The translations under genes and the position numbers were made by a program. Under the pieces are notes generated by a model. The model was not told the DNA's origin. It saw nothing but the letters and a program-made list of their open reading frames with translations, and did not search any database. From contig OX442314.1 in NCBI GenBank assembly GCA_949358305.1, positions 33,475,608-33,539,607 of the forward strand: a DNA stretch of 64,000 bases, given 5' to 3'. This document shows positions 40,234-52,329 of this stretch, piece after piece (positions within the stretch are counted from its first letter, which is position 1; every line of letters begins with the position of its first letter). Source of the DNA: Strigamia acuminata. Its lineage: Eukaryota; Arthropoda; Chilopoda; Geophilomorpha; Linotaeniidae.

Positions 40234-41844
40234 ATGGAAAAATTCAGCAGAGATCGCTACGATTTCGCCATGAGCAACCTGAAAAAAATGCTGGACAACA
40301 AAATTTACACGGACTGCGTGCTGGAATGCATCGGCGGAAGCATCCGCGCCCACCGCTGCGTCCTGATGGCCGCAAACCCCTTCTTCTACCGGGCATTCAC
40401 AAACAACCACATCGAAGACACCTTGGTCTACATGGAGTTCGAAAACGTCCCCATCGACGTCATGGAGATCGTCATCAACAGCATCTACGGCCAACCTCCG
40501 CCCGAGCTGGGCGAAAACTGCTCGGAAACCCTCAAAATCCTCGAACTGTGCGTCTTAATCGAAGAGAAATTCCTCCTCGCCTACTGCATGAAGTCGCTCA
40601 CGGACCTCATGAACACCGACAACTGCGTCGAAATGTGGCACAAGGCGATCCACTTCGAGCAGAAGGACGCCGAAGAACGCGTCATGTCGTTCGTGCTGGA
40701 CAACCTGACCCTGATTTTGCAGGAGGACAAACTGATCAAGGTGTCGGCCGACCAACTGCACGAACTCGCCGCCTACGCGATGGCCACGTCCAAGTGCGGC
40801 GACCAACTACTGCAGGCCATCATCAAGTGGGGCAAAAACAACCCGAAAGAGCGGCTGCACGACAGCATCGCGTTGATCGATTTCATGGACAAATCGAAAG
40901 TGACGGACCCGTACGTGAAAAAACTGTTGAACACCGACTGGTACGTGAAGAATTCGCACGAACTGAGCACGCTGATCAGAGAAATGCACGCGAAATTCCG
41001 CGAATCGGTCGTGGACACGTCGAAACTCAACATCCAGATGCAGTTTTACTGCGTGGGCGATAAGGGGCCGACGGCCGAGATGCTGACGCAGCGGTACGGG
41101 CTGCGGGACAAGGAGTGGTACCCGGCCAAGACGGTGCATCTGCCCCCGTCGTCCGCCTTGTGGTATCCGATGATGTCCGTCACGGGCGAACAGTTCTTCT
41201 TCGGGATTTCGAACGACAAGAAGTTCGTCGCGTATTGCGACACGAGTCGCGAGTTGCACGTCGGGCCGACGGTGACGTACGAGGCGCGGGTGACGGGGGT
41301 CGTGGACGGGCACCTCATGTACGTGTGGAACTACGAGTGCATCGTGCAGTTCAATTCGGCGAATAAGACGTGGAAACCGTTGCCGCCGATCAGGAATGTT
41401 CTTTCGCCGAGTAATTTGTTGGCGATCGACGGGAAGTTGTTTTTCCACGCGGTTTTTCCGCCCGCGATTTCGGCTTATAATTTCGCGAAGGACGAGTGGG
41501 AGTTGAAGCGGGCTTTGAGGGAGACGTCGAATATTCGGTCGATTAAGTGCAAGTGTTATCGGAAGAACTGTAAGGGGAAGTTGTATTTTGTGGCCAATGA
41601 GAAGCAGTTGATGAGTTATGACACGAGGACGGAAGTGTGGGCGGTTAAAGTGTTGCCGGAGTTGCAGTGCAGTGTGCCGTTGTTTATGAATTGCGATGAG
41701 AGTTTTATTGTGTTTAGTAACAAACACACGTTCAATAATTTTTTCTTGTATTATCCTGTGACTAATAAATGGGAGTCGTTTGAAAATGAAAATTTCTCGT
41801 ATAATAATGTGAATTTGGTCACTTGTGATTTGTTTATCAAGTAA
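40234..41844 (+). CDS. BTB-BACK-kelch protein (KLHL family)
   Basis: An intronless ORF of 536 residues. The BTB/POZ domain spans about residues 15-130 (IYTDCVLECIGGSIRAHRCV, NPFFYRAFTNNHIEDT). BACK follows to about 240 (LLAYCMKSLTDLMNTDNCVE). The remainder carries degenerate kelch blades (YVWNYECIVQF, LLAIDGKLFFHA, TRTEVWAVKVLPEL, PVTNKWESFENENF) lacking most double glycines. KLHL proteins are substrate adaptors for CUL3 ubiquitin ligases; that role is inferred from the family. Codon third positions are strongly GC-rich in the first kilobase and AT-rich in the last 350 bp. This composition also generates long shadow frames on both strands (40173-41063 plus, 40807-41727 minus), which are not genes. 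Confidence 0.9.
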   Translation: MEKFSRDRYDFAMSNLKKMLDNKIYTDCVLECIGGSIRAHRCVLMAANPFFYRAFTNNHIEDTLVYMEFENVPIDVMEIVINSIYGQPPPELGENCSETLKILELCVLIEEKFLLAYCMKSLTDLMNTDNCVEMWHKAIHFEQKDAEERVMSFVLDNLTLILQEDKLIKVSADQLHELAAYAMATSKCGDQLLQAIIKWGKNNPKERLHDSIALIDFMDKSKVTDPYVKKLLNTDWYVKNSHELSTLIREMHAKFRESVVDTSKLNIQMQFYCVGDKGPTAEMLTQRYGLRDKEWYPAKTVHLPPSSALWYPMMSVTGEQFFFGISNDKKFVAYCDTSRELHVGPTVTYEARVTGVVDGHLMYVWNYECIVQFNSANKTWKPLPPIRNVLSPSNLLAIDGKLFFHAVFPPAISAYNFAKDEWELKRALRETSNIRSIKCKCYRKNCKGKLYFVANEKQLMSYDTRTEVWAVKVLPELQCSVPLFMNCDESFIVFSNKHTFNNFFLYYPVTNKWESFENENFSYNNVNLVTCDLFIK

Positions 41845-42044
41845 AATTTTTTTTAAAAAAATTGAAAAATGTTTTATTATTTGATGTTATTGTATTTGAT
41901 TAAAAATTGGAAAAAAAAAAATATGGAAATAAGGTTTAATTAAAAAAAAATTTTTTTTAGTGAATTTCTTTAATTTTTCGTTAAGTGAATTGTATTTTTA
42001 TTTATTATACATGATATAAAACGAGTTTTAATTGGAAATTAAAA
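41845..42044. other. Convergent 3' flanks
   Basis: AT-rich DNA shared by the 3' ends of the BTB-kelch gene (+) and the cathepsin gene (-). Confidence 0.4.
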
Positions 42045-44211
<2,167 letters not shown>

Positions 44212-44991
44212 CGGTAGGAGAGAAACGAAACCACCGGCTTCACTATAAGATATAAAATTTTATTACACGTTTTGTGGTTTTATACGAAGCGCAAATCTGT
44301 TTACGTAAGCGATAAACGGGAATAGCGTTTGGCTTTGTAATAGTCAAGTCTTCACTTTAGGATGACTGGCATAATAACTGCTTCATTCATGCACGTGAGT
44401 CAGCAGGTAAACTCTCACAAACACACAGTGCCACCTTACGGCTGTGAACTACTGTCGGTGGTCAATACGAGGTTGTTCTTCTATGTCATTTCCCCCATCG
44501 TTCAAGAAATTCCCCAAATTCTTTGCATACGAATTGGGGTCCGTTATCTGTTGTTATGTTCCTTCAGGTTCCCCATCTCTCAATAATCTCTTTTAACCAT
44601 TGGGTGATTATGTCCGTTGTCGTTATGCCCTTACAATCTTCATTTCTGGGTCTGTTCTTTGTGCTTTCCTTAATACCTTACATTAAAATGAATGGCATAA
44701 TAACTGCTTTATTCATGCATGTGAGTCAGCAGGTAAATTCATACAAGGTAACTATATAACACACAAACACACAGTTCCACCTTGTGGCTGTGTACGATAC
44801 TATAGACATTGTGGTTCACCAGAAACTGAAAACAGGATTTTGTAAAAGAAAAACCAAATCCGCAAAACCGGCTCAGAAAACGGCAAGTTTATTTTTCCTA
44901 ATTTTTCCTAATTTTTCCTAATTTGTAAAAAAAAAAACATTCCTATTAACAAGTTTTTTTGTTGTACTTTTTCTTTTTGAATAGAAATAAA
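44212..44991. repeat. Intergenic spacer with a direct repeat
   Basis: 44364-44413 and 44693-44742 are about 90% identical (ggcataataactgctt; gtgagtcagcaggtaaa), each followed by acacacag-ccacctt-ggctgtg. The spacer separates the divergently transcribed cathepsin (-) and neprilysin-like (+) genes and so contains both promoters. Confidence 0.5.
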
Positions 44992-47900
44992 ATGCCACAA
45001 AAGATGCTTGCTTCCCTGCACGGCATTTTCGCACAAACAAGCCGTCACGCGGACGAAGGATTGATTGTTCGGCGTCACGAGATTCGCCGCGCACAGAAAA
45101 TGGATTGCGATGGAATTCAATCTCGGTGAGTGCGTACGAATAGAAAAACTCCGATTTAAAAATTCATAAATTTCGTGTCGTTACCAGATCGATAATGAAC
45201 AAGAAGTCGTTTTTCACCTGTTGGGCTTGGACTTTTGTCACGCTAGGAATTCTCGTCTTGCTAGCATTATTCATCATCGGTAACATAACGTCATCAAAAA
45301 TCCAAAATGACAAAAAATAATTATTTAATTGATTTTATTTTTTTTTTAAGTGGGTATTCAAATTTCGCAAAACCGAGATCCCTCGAACGCGTGCGAAAAT
45401 TTCTACGCGCACACGTGTTCCAAACCATTCTTCGCCAAAATTTTGAACTCGACGAACACCCACACGGAAACCCAGCTCCGTAATTAATTAATTAATGAAT
45501 CGACCGTCGAAATGAAGTGTTAATAGATTTTGATTGCCATGATTCAGTTGATAACCTCATCAAACAAAGCCTCGAAAAGTTGGCGTCCAGCACGAGTGAA
45601 TTTGCCCGAATGGTCTACGTGTGCATGAACACGAGTAAATATACTGGAATATTCAAACATTGAAGCACATACGTGCAAACAAACACTTGCAACTATAGGT
45701 GATGACAATTCGGATTGGATGGAACCGATGCACGAGTTATTCGAGCGCTTGGGCGCGTTTTCTTCAGGGACGAAAATGATGAGACTGCTGGGTCTTGTGA
45801 CTCGAGAACTTTCGAGGAACGGCCTTTTCAACGTTTTGGTTGTTCCTAATTTTTTCGATTCGATGCAAAACGTTATTTTTGTAAGTTCATAGTAGGGGTT
45901 GCACTGAATATTCATTTTGCATCCGCTTAATCGGCTCATTTGGTCACAAACCGAATGATGTATTCGGCCGAATAAGTAATGATGAAATTTGAATGATTAA
46001 CATTTTTTAATGTAAAGTTTAGCCTTTTTTAAATGCTCATAATATTCCCTACACAAATTGAATTTTTGGCGTGAAAATTGCATTTTTGGTCTGCAAATTG
46101 CATTTTTAGTCTGCAAATTGCATTTTTGGTCTGCAAATTGCATTTTTTTTGTCTGAAAATTGCGTTTTTGGCATGAAAATGGCATTTTTGGCATGAAAAT
46201 GGCATTTTTGGCATGAAAATGGCATTTTTGGCATGAAAATGGCATTTTTGGCATGAAAATGGCATTTTTGGCATGAAAATGGCATTTTTGGCATGAAAAT
46301 GGCATTTTGGCGCCGAAATTTTATTTTTAACGTGAGTATTGGTGTATTGGCAGTGAAAATTGCACTTTGGCGCCACAATTGCATTTTTAACATGGGGATA
46401 TTGGTATATTGGCAGTGAAAATTTAATTTTTTGACATATAAATTGTTTTTTTGTTTCAATTATTTGTTAGTTTTGGTATTCGGTGCAACCCTAGTAATTA
46501 GGCCGCTTAGAAATTGCTAAATGATGGAAATTCTTGCAGTTGAGCACGGTCATGGAGTTTGTGGCCAGTCCCACCCCGCACCCGTTTGTCCGAATCCCCA
46601 AATTACGCGTCGCTCAAATGGACGAAATAACGCGAATCGTTTTCGAAATATTCACTACGTTGGATGCGGAAAGAAACGTGGGCGAGAAAGATGTGCTGGA
46701 CATGGTGAAGTTTTGGTTCCGAGTCAATCGAATCAAGGTCGAACCGATTCGCAAGGACTGGGAATCGACGGACATCAAAACCCTGAGCAGAACAACTCAC
46801 GTAATTAAACCCATCACAATTTAAGAAATGTATACAAAACGAAATTATCAAAAAAAAAAACAGTTAGATTGGCTGGAATTTTTCGAAACGTCGTTCGGCG
46901 TCGACGCTCACGTAACGCCGGACAGCGTGGTGATCCTGCACGAAAAAGAGAAAATCTTCGAGACTGCGCGGCTCGTGCACGAGGCGTGTGGTGCTCCTAG
47001 GTCCGACATTGTTCCATTTCCCACATTTCCAGTCTTATAACGGCTCAAACTTTCAGATCGGTCGCTAACTACGCAGTCTTCACGGGAATACGACCCCTGC
47101 TGTTTCACACCAATTCACAACTGAGAAATCTTTCCATAGAGTTGGAAAAACTCACCACTTTTGAGTCGCAACATTCCACTTGGTATCTGCCCTAAATTAT
47201 TGGTGCACTAAGGCCAAAAAATCATTGATGGTGGTTCAATAAACACCAAAGGAATAAAATTAAATTTTAATGCGATTTTTCTAATTTTAGTGCGATTTTT
47301 CTAATTTTTTTGCGATTTTTCTAATTTAAGTGCGATTTTTCTAATTTTTTTGCGATTTTTCTAATTTTAATGCGATTTTTCTAATTTAAGTGCGACTTTT
47401 CTAATTTAAGTGCGATTTTTCTAATTTAAGTGCGATTTTTCTAATTTTAGTGCGATTTTTCTAATTTAAGTGCGATTTTTCTAATTTTAGTGCGATTTTT
47501 CTAATTTAAGTGCGATTTTTCTAATTTAAGTGCAATTTTTCTAATTTAAGTGCGATTTTTCTAATTTAAGTGCAATTTTTCTAATTTAAGTGCAATTTTT
47601 CTAATTTTAGTGCGATTTTTCTAATTTTAGTGCAATTTTTCTAATTTAAGTGCGACTTTTCTAATTTAAGTGCGATTTTTCTAATTTAAGTGCGATTTTT
47701 CTAATTTTAGTGCGATTTTTCTAATTTAAGTGCGATTTTTCTAATTTTAGTGCGATTTTTCTAATTTAAGTGCGATTTTTCTAATTTAAGTGCAATTTTT
47801 CTAATTTAAGTGCGATTTTTCTAATTTAAGTGCAATTTTTCTAATTTAAGTGCAATTTTTCTAATTTTAGTGCGATTTTTCTAATTTTAGTGCAATTTTT

Positions 47901-49901
47901 CTAATTTAAGTGCGATTTTTCTAATTATTAGTGCACCAATAAATGTAAAAAAAAATAATAGAAACATTTCTACTATACTTCGACCACCCTAGGTTGCTGA
48001 CACACGAACAGCGGTGCTTTAAAAGCGCTGTGGAGCAGCTGCCCTACCAGGCGACGGCGGAACTGTACAAGGACGTGTACAATGCCAAAGACGCCCAAGC
48101 CGTAACGATAATGTCGTTTGTTTTGCCGCGCGATAATGGTCTTTAAGGTTTTTGTCAATTTTAGCTGAATTCGATGTTCGACACGATCAAGGGAGAGTTT
48201 GCCCAGGAAATATCGAGAAACGAGTGGTTGAGTGCTACGAGCAAGCAGAGAATCCTAAAAAAGTTGGCCAAAATGGAGTTGGAATTGTTCTACCCGAAAA
48301 TGATAAGCAATTCAAGCATGCTGAACGAAGTTTTCCCGAATTTGATCATCATAAGCGACAACCATTTCCTTAACATGATCACCACGACGAATCTAAATCG
48401 ATATATGCTGTTCAGCAAACTCTACTCCCGAGCGAACGACCAACAAATGTATTTTCTCGTCATTTTCATCTTGATATACTGTATAGTAACAATTACGCGC
48501 TATTTAGATGGATCGCTTCCCCCATGACGATACTGGCCTGGAACCTTCATTACGCAAACAAAATCCGTATAATTTATGATCATTTATTAATTAATTAATT
48601 ATTAATTACGTAGTATTGTAGAAATACCTATTGGGCTGCTGCTGTACAAGAAGTACAGCTCCCGACTAAGTCTGGTCGAACAGTACTCGGACGTCGGATT
48701 CATCATGGCGCACGAGATCGCTCACGGATTCGATTCGACGGGCATCCACTTCAACGAGAACGGCCTAGCGGACCGTTCCCTACTGGACAAGCCGAGTAAA
48801 GAAGTGTTTGAAAACAAAATGCATTTTCTGATGCAGCAATACAACAAGTTTTGTCCTCGGCCCAATTTATGCGTAAACAAATTACAATAATTAATTTATT
48901 AATTTATTAATTTATTAATTCATCAATTCATCAATTGACAGATCGACGGCGTTAAAACTCTGGATGAAAACATTGCGGACGTGGTCGGTGTGAAAATGAG
49001 TTACCTAGTAAGCGAATTTGAGAGGGGTTTCGTTAAAAATGTTTAACGTTGCGTTTTCGGCGTGTCGTAGGGTTTTCTGAAAGCGCTAGAAACGCAAGGA
49101 CAAAGGTACGCACATTTTCCCAGCTTCATTCCGTTCAACTCTCCGGAAATGCAGTTTTTCTACTTCTACGCTGCAGTAGGATAGACAGAATTCGTTGCAA
49201 AACGATGATCGGTTTTACTAAAATTGGAATTGATTTCAGAAAAATTGCATCAACGCCGATTGGGAGTTTGTTAGTTGGATAGTCAAATACACTCAACACA
49301 GCCCGAACCAGCACAGGTTAATTTAAAAACAAAAAACAAGCTATATATGGCATTGATTTTAATCGATTTTTTCACAAGTTTTAAGATTTTAATCGACTTT
49401 TTCTCGTTTTGTATGATTTTAATCGATTTTTTCACATTTTTTAAGATTTTAATCGATTTTTTCACATTTTTTAAGATTTTAATCGATTTTTTCACAAGTT
49501 TTAAGATTTTAATCGATTTTTTCACATTTTTTTAGGATTTTAATCGAGTTTTTCACAATTTTTAAGATTTTAATCGATTTTTTCCCGTTTTTTATGATTT
49601 TAATTGAGTTTTTCACAGTTTTTATGATTTTAATCGAGTTTTTCACAATTTGTTATTTTTATCGATTTTTTTTAAAGAATTTCATAATTTTGATCAATTT
49701 TTTTAAAAGAATTTCCTGATTTTGATTGATTTTTTTTCTTTCTTTTGCGATGTGCAAATTCTATATTCAAAAACAAACAAACCAGTAAAATTTTGTTTCA
49801 GGGTTAACGGACCGTTGAGTAATCTGGACGAGTTCTCTCACGCCTTCAAATGTCAGTGGATCGACTCGATGAACCCAGTGTCGAAATTTACGCTGTGGTA
49901 A
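44992..49901 (+). CDS. Neprilysin-family zinc metallopeptidase (M13)
   Basis: Sixteen exons: 44992-45125, 45188-45279, 45351-45479, 45548-45634, 45699-45880, 46540-46800, 46864-47000, 47057-47182, 47993-48101, 48165-48448, 48508-48566, 48622-48872, 48942-49007, 49071-49175, 49240-49316, 49802-49901. Every junction is GT-AG with matching phase, giving 732 residues. It is a type II membrane protein: a basic cytoplasmic tail is followed by one membrane segment (FVTLGILVLLALFII), then CENFYAHTC at the start of the M13 N-domain. The zinc site is HEIAH, with the third ligand in ENIAD. ANYAVF replaces the usual ANY-x2-W-type motif. The C terminus ends in Trp, as in the family, but the usual nearby Cys is absent. 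M13 enzymes cleave small peptides at the cell surface. Three introns are swollen by tandem repeats. Confidence 0.93.
45893..46493. mobile_element. TIR-bounded insertion carrying a minisatellite, intron 5 of the M13 gene
   Basis: The left end TAGGGGTTGCACTGAAT and, inverted, the right end TAGGGTTGCACCGAAT form terminal inverted repeats. Internal words such as tattcggccgaataa add inverted structure. Between them lies a minisatellite of 20-bp units (46070-46310). The terminus type resembles hAT MITEs. Flanking 8-mers (gttcatag, gtaattag) agree only partly. Confidence 0.6.
46070..46320. repeat. Minisatellite, 20-bp unit
   Basis: At least seven near-perfect copies of gcatttttggcatgaaaatg are flanked by more degenerate copies (ggtctgcaaattgcattttt). 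Minus-strand ORFs with KCHFHAKNAIFMP-type repeats are by-products of the repeat. Confidence 0.95.
47197..47942. repeat. Satellite array inside 15-bp inverted repeats, intron 8 of the M13 gene
   Basis: About 33 units of 20 bp (tgcgatttttctaatttaag) lie between TTATTGGTGCACTAA (47197-47211) and its exact inverse (47928-47942). Unit variants (cga/caa, aag/tag) form a higher-order repeat of 13 units: 47391-47650 and 47651-47910 are identical over 260 bp. There are no unique spacers, so it is not a CRISPR array. Confidence 0.92.
49350..49660. repeat. Minisatellite, 30-bp unit, intron 15 of the M13 gene
   Basis: About ten copies of a 30-bp unit (gattttaatcgattttttca plus ten variable bases) occur, decaying toward the 3' side. 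ORFs through it (LIDFFTFFKI repeats) are artefacts. Confidence 0.92.
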
Positions 49902-50561
49902 ATCTATAAACTTTCTCGACTCTCAAGCTCCTCCTTTGCTCCAGACGAATGCAGAAGTCCCGCGACATCAACGCCAGTCCCAAGCGGGACTCCGTGTCGA
50001 CTGTCGAGCTCCGCGCCCTCCTCCGACTTGATGACGAATTACTGCACCAAACTTTTTCGTTTTTAAATACAAATAATAAAAAAAAAAAAAAGATTGAGAT
50101 TTAAAAGATTTCAAACAAAACTCATTCGCACATCCACAATCGTCTCCAAGATTTCACCCAGAATGTGCATTTCTACGGATGTAAACTAAACTATGTATTA
50201 AACATTTGCAATTAAAAATTATTAAATGTTCGCTTTTATTTCTAATCGTCGATTTTTGGTCTAAAACATCAATATTTTGGATAAAACTATCGTTTTCAGT
50301 TTAAAATGTTAATATTTAGGCTAAAACTAGGATTTTGCGTCTTAAATGAGAATATTTTGGCTAAAAACGTCGATTTTTTTTTCAAAATATTGAATTTTGG
50401 TTTTAAATACTCATTTTTTGTACCCGGACGTTTCGGAGAAAAGAAACGCTGCACATTTGGTCCGTGTAAAAAAATAATGACCCGAATATACGCTTTTATG
50501 GTTTCGGAAACATTCTGCAGGAAGTTGCGAATCAACAACGATCTATTGTTAGTTCCTAAAC
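49902..50561. other. 3' flank of the M13 gene and spacer
   Basis: A hairpin agtcccgc/gcgggact lies at about 49956-49991, and aataataaaaaa near 50076 may be the poly(A) signal. 50265-50420 is a degenerate repeat of ttttggctaaaac-like words. No gene. Confidence 0.4.
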
Positions 50562-51006
50562 ATGCCGACCGACACGGTGACGACGACGGAGGAGATTCAG
50601 CGACCTCCGCCGGCTTACCCTCCCTACTACGGGCCGCAATATCCGCAATACCCGTACCCGCAACCGCAACCATATGTCGTCTATTACGATCCGGTGGATG
50701 GAACGTACGGACCGCGAGTACGAATACAACATGCGCCTGAAAACGAGTAATTAATACGACTAAATAAATAAATAAAACGTTATTCTATCGATTCGATTTG
50801 ATTCGATTGAAATGCAGTCGCGAAGAGAGAAGACCGTTTCTGCGATGGTTCGTGACGTGTTTGTGCGTGGTCGCCGGCCTGTTTCTGCTGACCATCATTA
50901 TTTACTGTGAGATTCTAACGCAGATGTCAAAGAAAAACCATAATCGAGTGTTGTTTTTGCAGCGCTAGTCAGAGCAGCTTTGAAATCGGAGAAAAAGTCG
51001 AAATAA
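50562..51006 (+). CDS. Small Pro/Tyr-rich single-pass membrane protein
   Basis: The three exons 50562-50746, 50818-50906 and 50963-51006 give 105 residues. The cytoplasmic part is rich in Pro and Tyr (RPPPAYPPYYGPQYPQYPYP) with a PPAY motif, which suggests WW-domain binding. A membrane segment (FVTCLCVVAGLFLLTIIIY) follows, then a short basic tail (ALKSEKKSK). Exon 2 is 89 bp with phases 2/1, exactly as in the sushi gene at 54986, so the two appear related; this gene lacks the sushi exons. The third exon and 3' flank are duplicated at 57290-57480. The poly(A) signal is aataaa near 51046. Confidence 0.75.
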
Positions 51007-51494
51007 ATTGCAAACTGTCGTGTTAGTGTTACAAGTTTATGGTGGAAATAAAGAAAAATTATTATTGTTATTATTGTATTATTAAACGTCTCCAGTGCAG
51101 CTTGCATGTTTTTATTTTTCTTTCACTACACCAATGTTGAAGTATGACCACTCACCAAAAGAGGTCTCTTTTGGTGAGTGAAACTTATAAGTTTCACGAA
51201 CATGTCTTTAATTTATTGAACATCTGCAGACTAAAACAATTTTTTATTTAACAAATTTGAAATCGCCACGTTTTACTGGTACCGAGAATGGTCGCCAGGG
51301 ATAAAACTGTTTCGCCATCTGCTGTTGGGATTTTTAACTTGGGTTTGTCCGTACAGAGAAAATATATTAATAGGGAGAAGTAAAGTTAGGGGAGGTTTTT
51401 TTTAGTTTCCAGGGAGGGTTTTGGTTGAGGGGAATTTAAATTCAACTAAGAAATTAAGCCAAAATGGGAGGTGTTTAAATCGATGCCTAGTCGA
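51007..51494. other. 3' flank with palindromes
   Basis: 51149-51180 is a perfect hairpin (arms CACTCACCAAAAGAG and its inverse, 2-base loop). It is followed at once by the 20-bp palindrome gtgaaacttataagtttcac. The diverged copy of this flank at 57.49 kb has lost the second arm. No gene. Confidence 0.5.
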
Positions 51495-51570
51495 ATGTTC
51501 AAAGGAAAAGATATGGGTGACGAAACAAGATAATTCTGTTAAGTGCAGTAAGTATTGCGGTGGCCCGGAT
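51490..51570 (+). pseudogene. Sushi-domain exon fragment
   Basis: The plus strand encodes LVECSKEKIWVTKQDNSVKC then SKYCGG. This matches the end of the second sushi domain of the gene at 54986 (VVECSKDKNWVTKQDHSGKC). The rest of the domain is missing, so it is a duplicated fragment. Confidence 0.6.
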
Positions 51571-52140
51571 GCCACCGAGAAGTTAGCATTTATTTTATTT
51601 GGCGATTAAAATGCAGAGAAAATAAGTCAATTTCTTTGTAAAACAGAATAAATAAATCTGGAATTTGTTTGTGTTATTTTAGCAGAGTTTGCTTTATTAT
51701 TTTTGTATTGAAACCCGAATAAAGATTGTTCGCTTGAATTAAAATAAAGTGTGTTTATTTTGGAATTAATTTGAAAAAAATTAGTAAATTAATTATTTAA
51801 ATATTTGAGTAATAATTTAATTTAGCAAAAGTTGCTGTTTTATTATTTCTTTGATTTAAGTTATTCAAGGAAGTTGAGTCAATTAATTGTAGCAAATGAA
51901 GTCTAGCAAAGTTATTTTTAGAACTCCAGCAAGCCTGCTAAAGTCTGCAAAGTGGGTGAGTGGGAGGTTGCCAGGGCAACCTGCCCACAAGGAGCCAATA
52001 CAGGAAATGCTTCCTGTCAAATGAGGAAAATTGTGAGAAAATCCTCAGTCTTGTTCCAGCATTTGTCAAATCCAGTCATACAGAAATTGTCCAGAAAAAC
52101 CTGAAAACTCTGCCTGATTTCATGACAAAATTTGTCAAGC
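51571..52140. other. Leader-like DNA with scattered stem-loops
   Basis: Several good stem-loops were noticed: AGGTTGCC/GGCAACCT near 51966, CAGGAA/TTCCTG near 52002, TGAGGA/TCCTCA near 52022 and TGACAAA/TTTGTCA at 52123. It leads directly into the hairpin array. It has no coding content. Confidence 0.4.
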
Positions 52141-52153
52141 TACGAGACTCACT

Positions 52154-52329
52154 TCTTGAAACAATAAATTTTGTTGTTTTGAGAGCCCTTTCTTGAATAA
52201 CCAGTTTGGTTGTTTCGAGATATCATTCTTGTTACTAAACATTTTTAGTAACGAGATTTCACATTCTTGCAACAGCACGAACGCTGTTGTGAGATTTCAT
52301 TCTTGTCGCTGACTATTTCAGCGACGAGA
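52154..52329 (+). ncRNA. Array of five ~30-nt hairpins with a common base and variable arms
   Basis: Hairpins lie at 52154-52184, 52191-52220, 52227-52256, 52265-52294 and 52301-52329 (period 36-38). All start TCTTG and end (T/C)GAGA, which pair as an invariant basal stem. Upper stems are unrelated in sequence but self-complementary: AAACAA/TTGTTT, AACCA/TGGTT, TTACTAAA/TTTAGTAA, CAACAGC/GCTGTTG, TCGCTGA/TCAGCGA. Linkers are 6-8 nt, often tttcat. The orientation shown assumes transcription of the plus strand. A TGGCGAC-type primer-site-like sequence follows at 52355, so it may lie in the R-U5 of an unrecognised LTR element. Function unknown. Confidence 0.6.

Noticed and set aside
40173-41727. 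Long overlapping ORFs (296 aa plus strand, 306 aa minus strand)
   Set aside because: They are shadow frames of the GC-rich BTB-kelch gene, with Arg/His-rich low-complexity translations and no domains.
46029-46459. Minus-strand ORFs with repeated KCHFHAKNAIFMP
   Set aside because: Open only because the 20-bp repeat lacks stops; located in an intron of the M13 gene.
47262-47931. Regular 20-bp repeats suggesting a CRISPR array
   Set aside because: There are no unique spacers between units, the context is an intron of a eukaryotic gene, and no cas genes occur. It is a satellite.
49275-49535. Repeat ORFs (LIDFFTFFKI and KKSIKILK)
   Set aside because: Products of the 30-bp intronic minisatellite.
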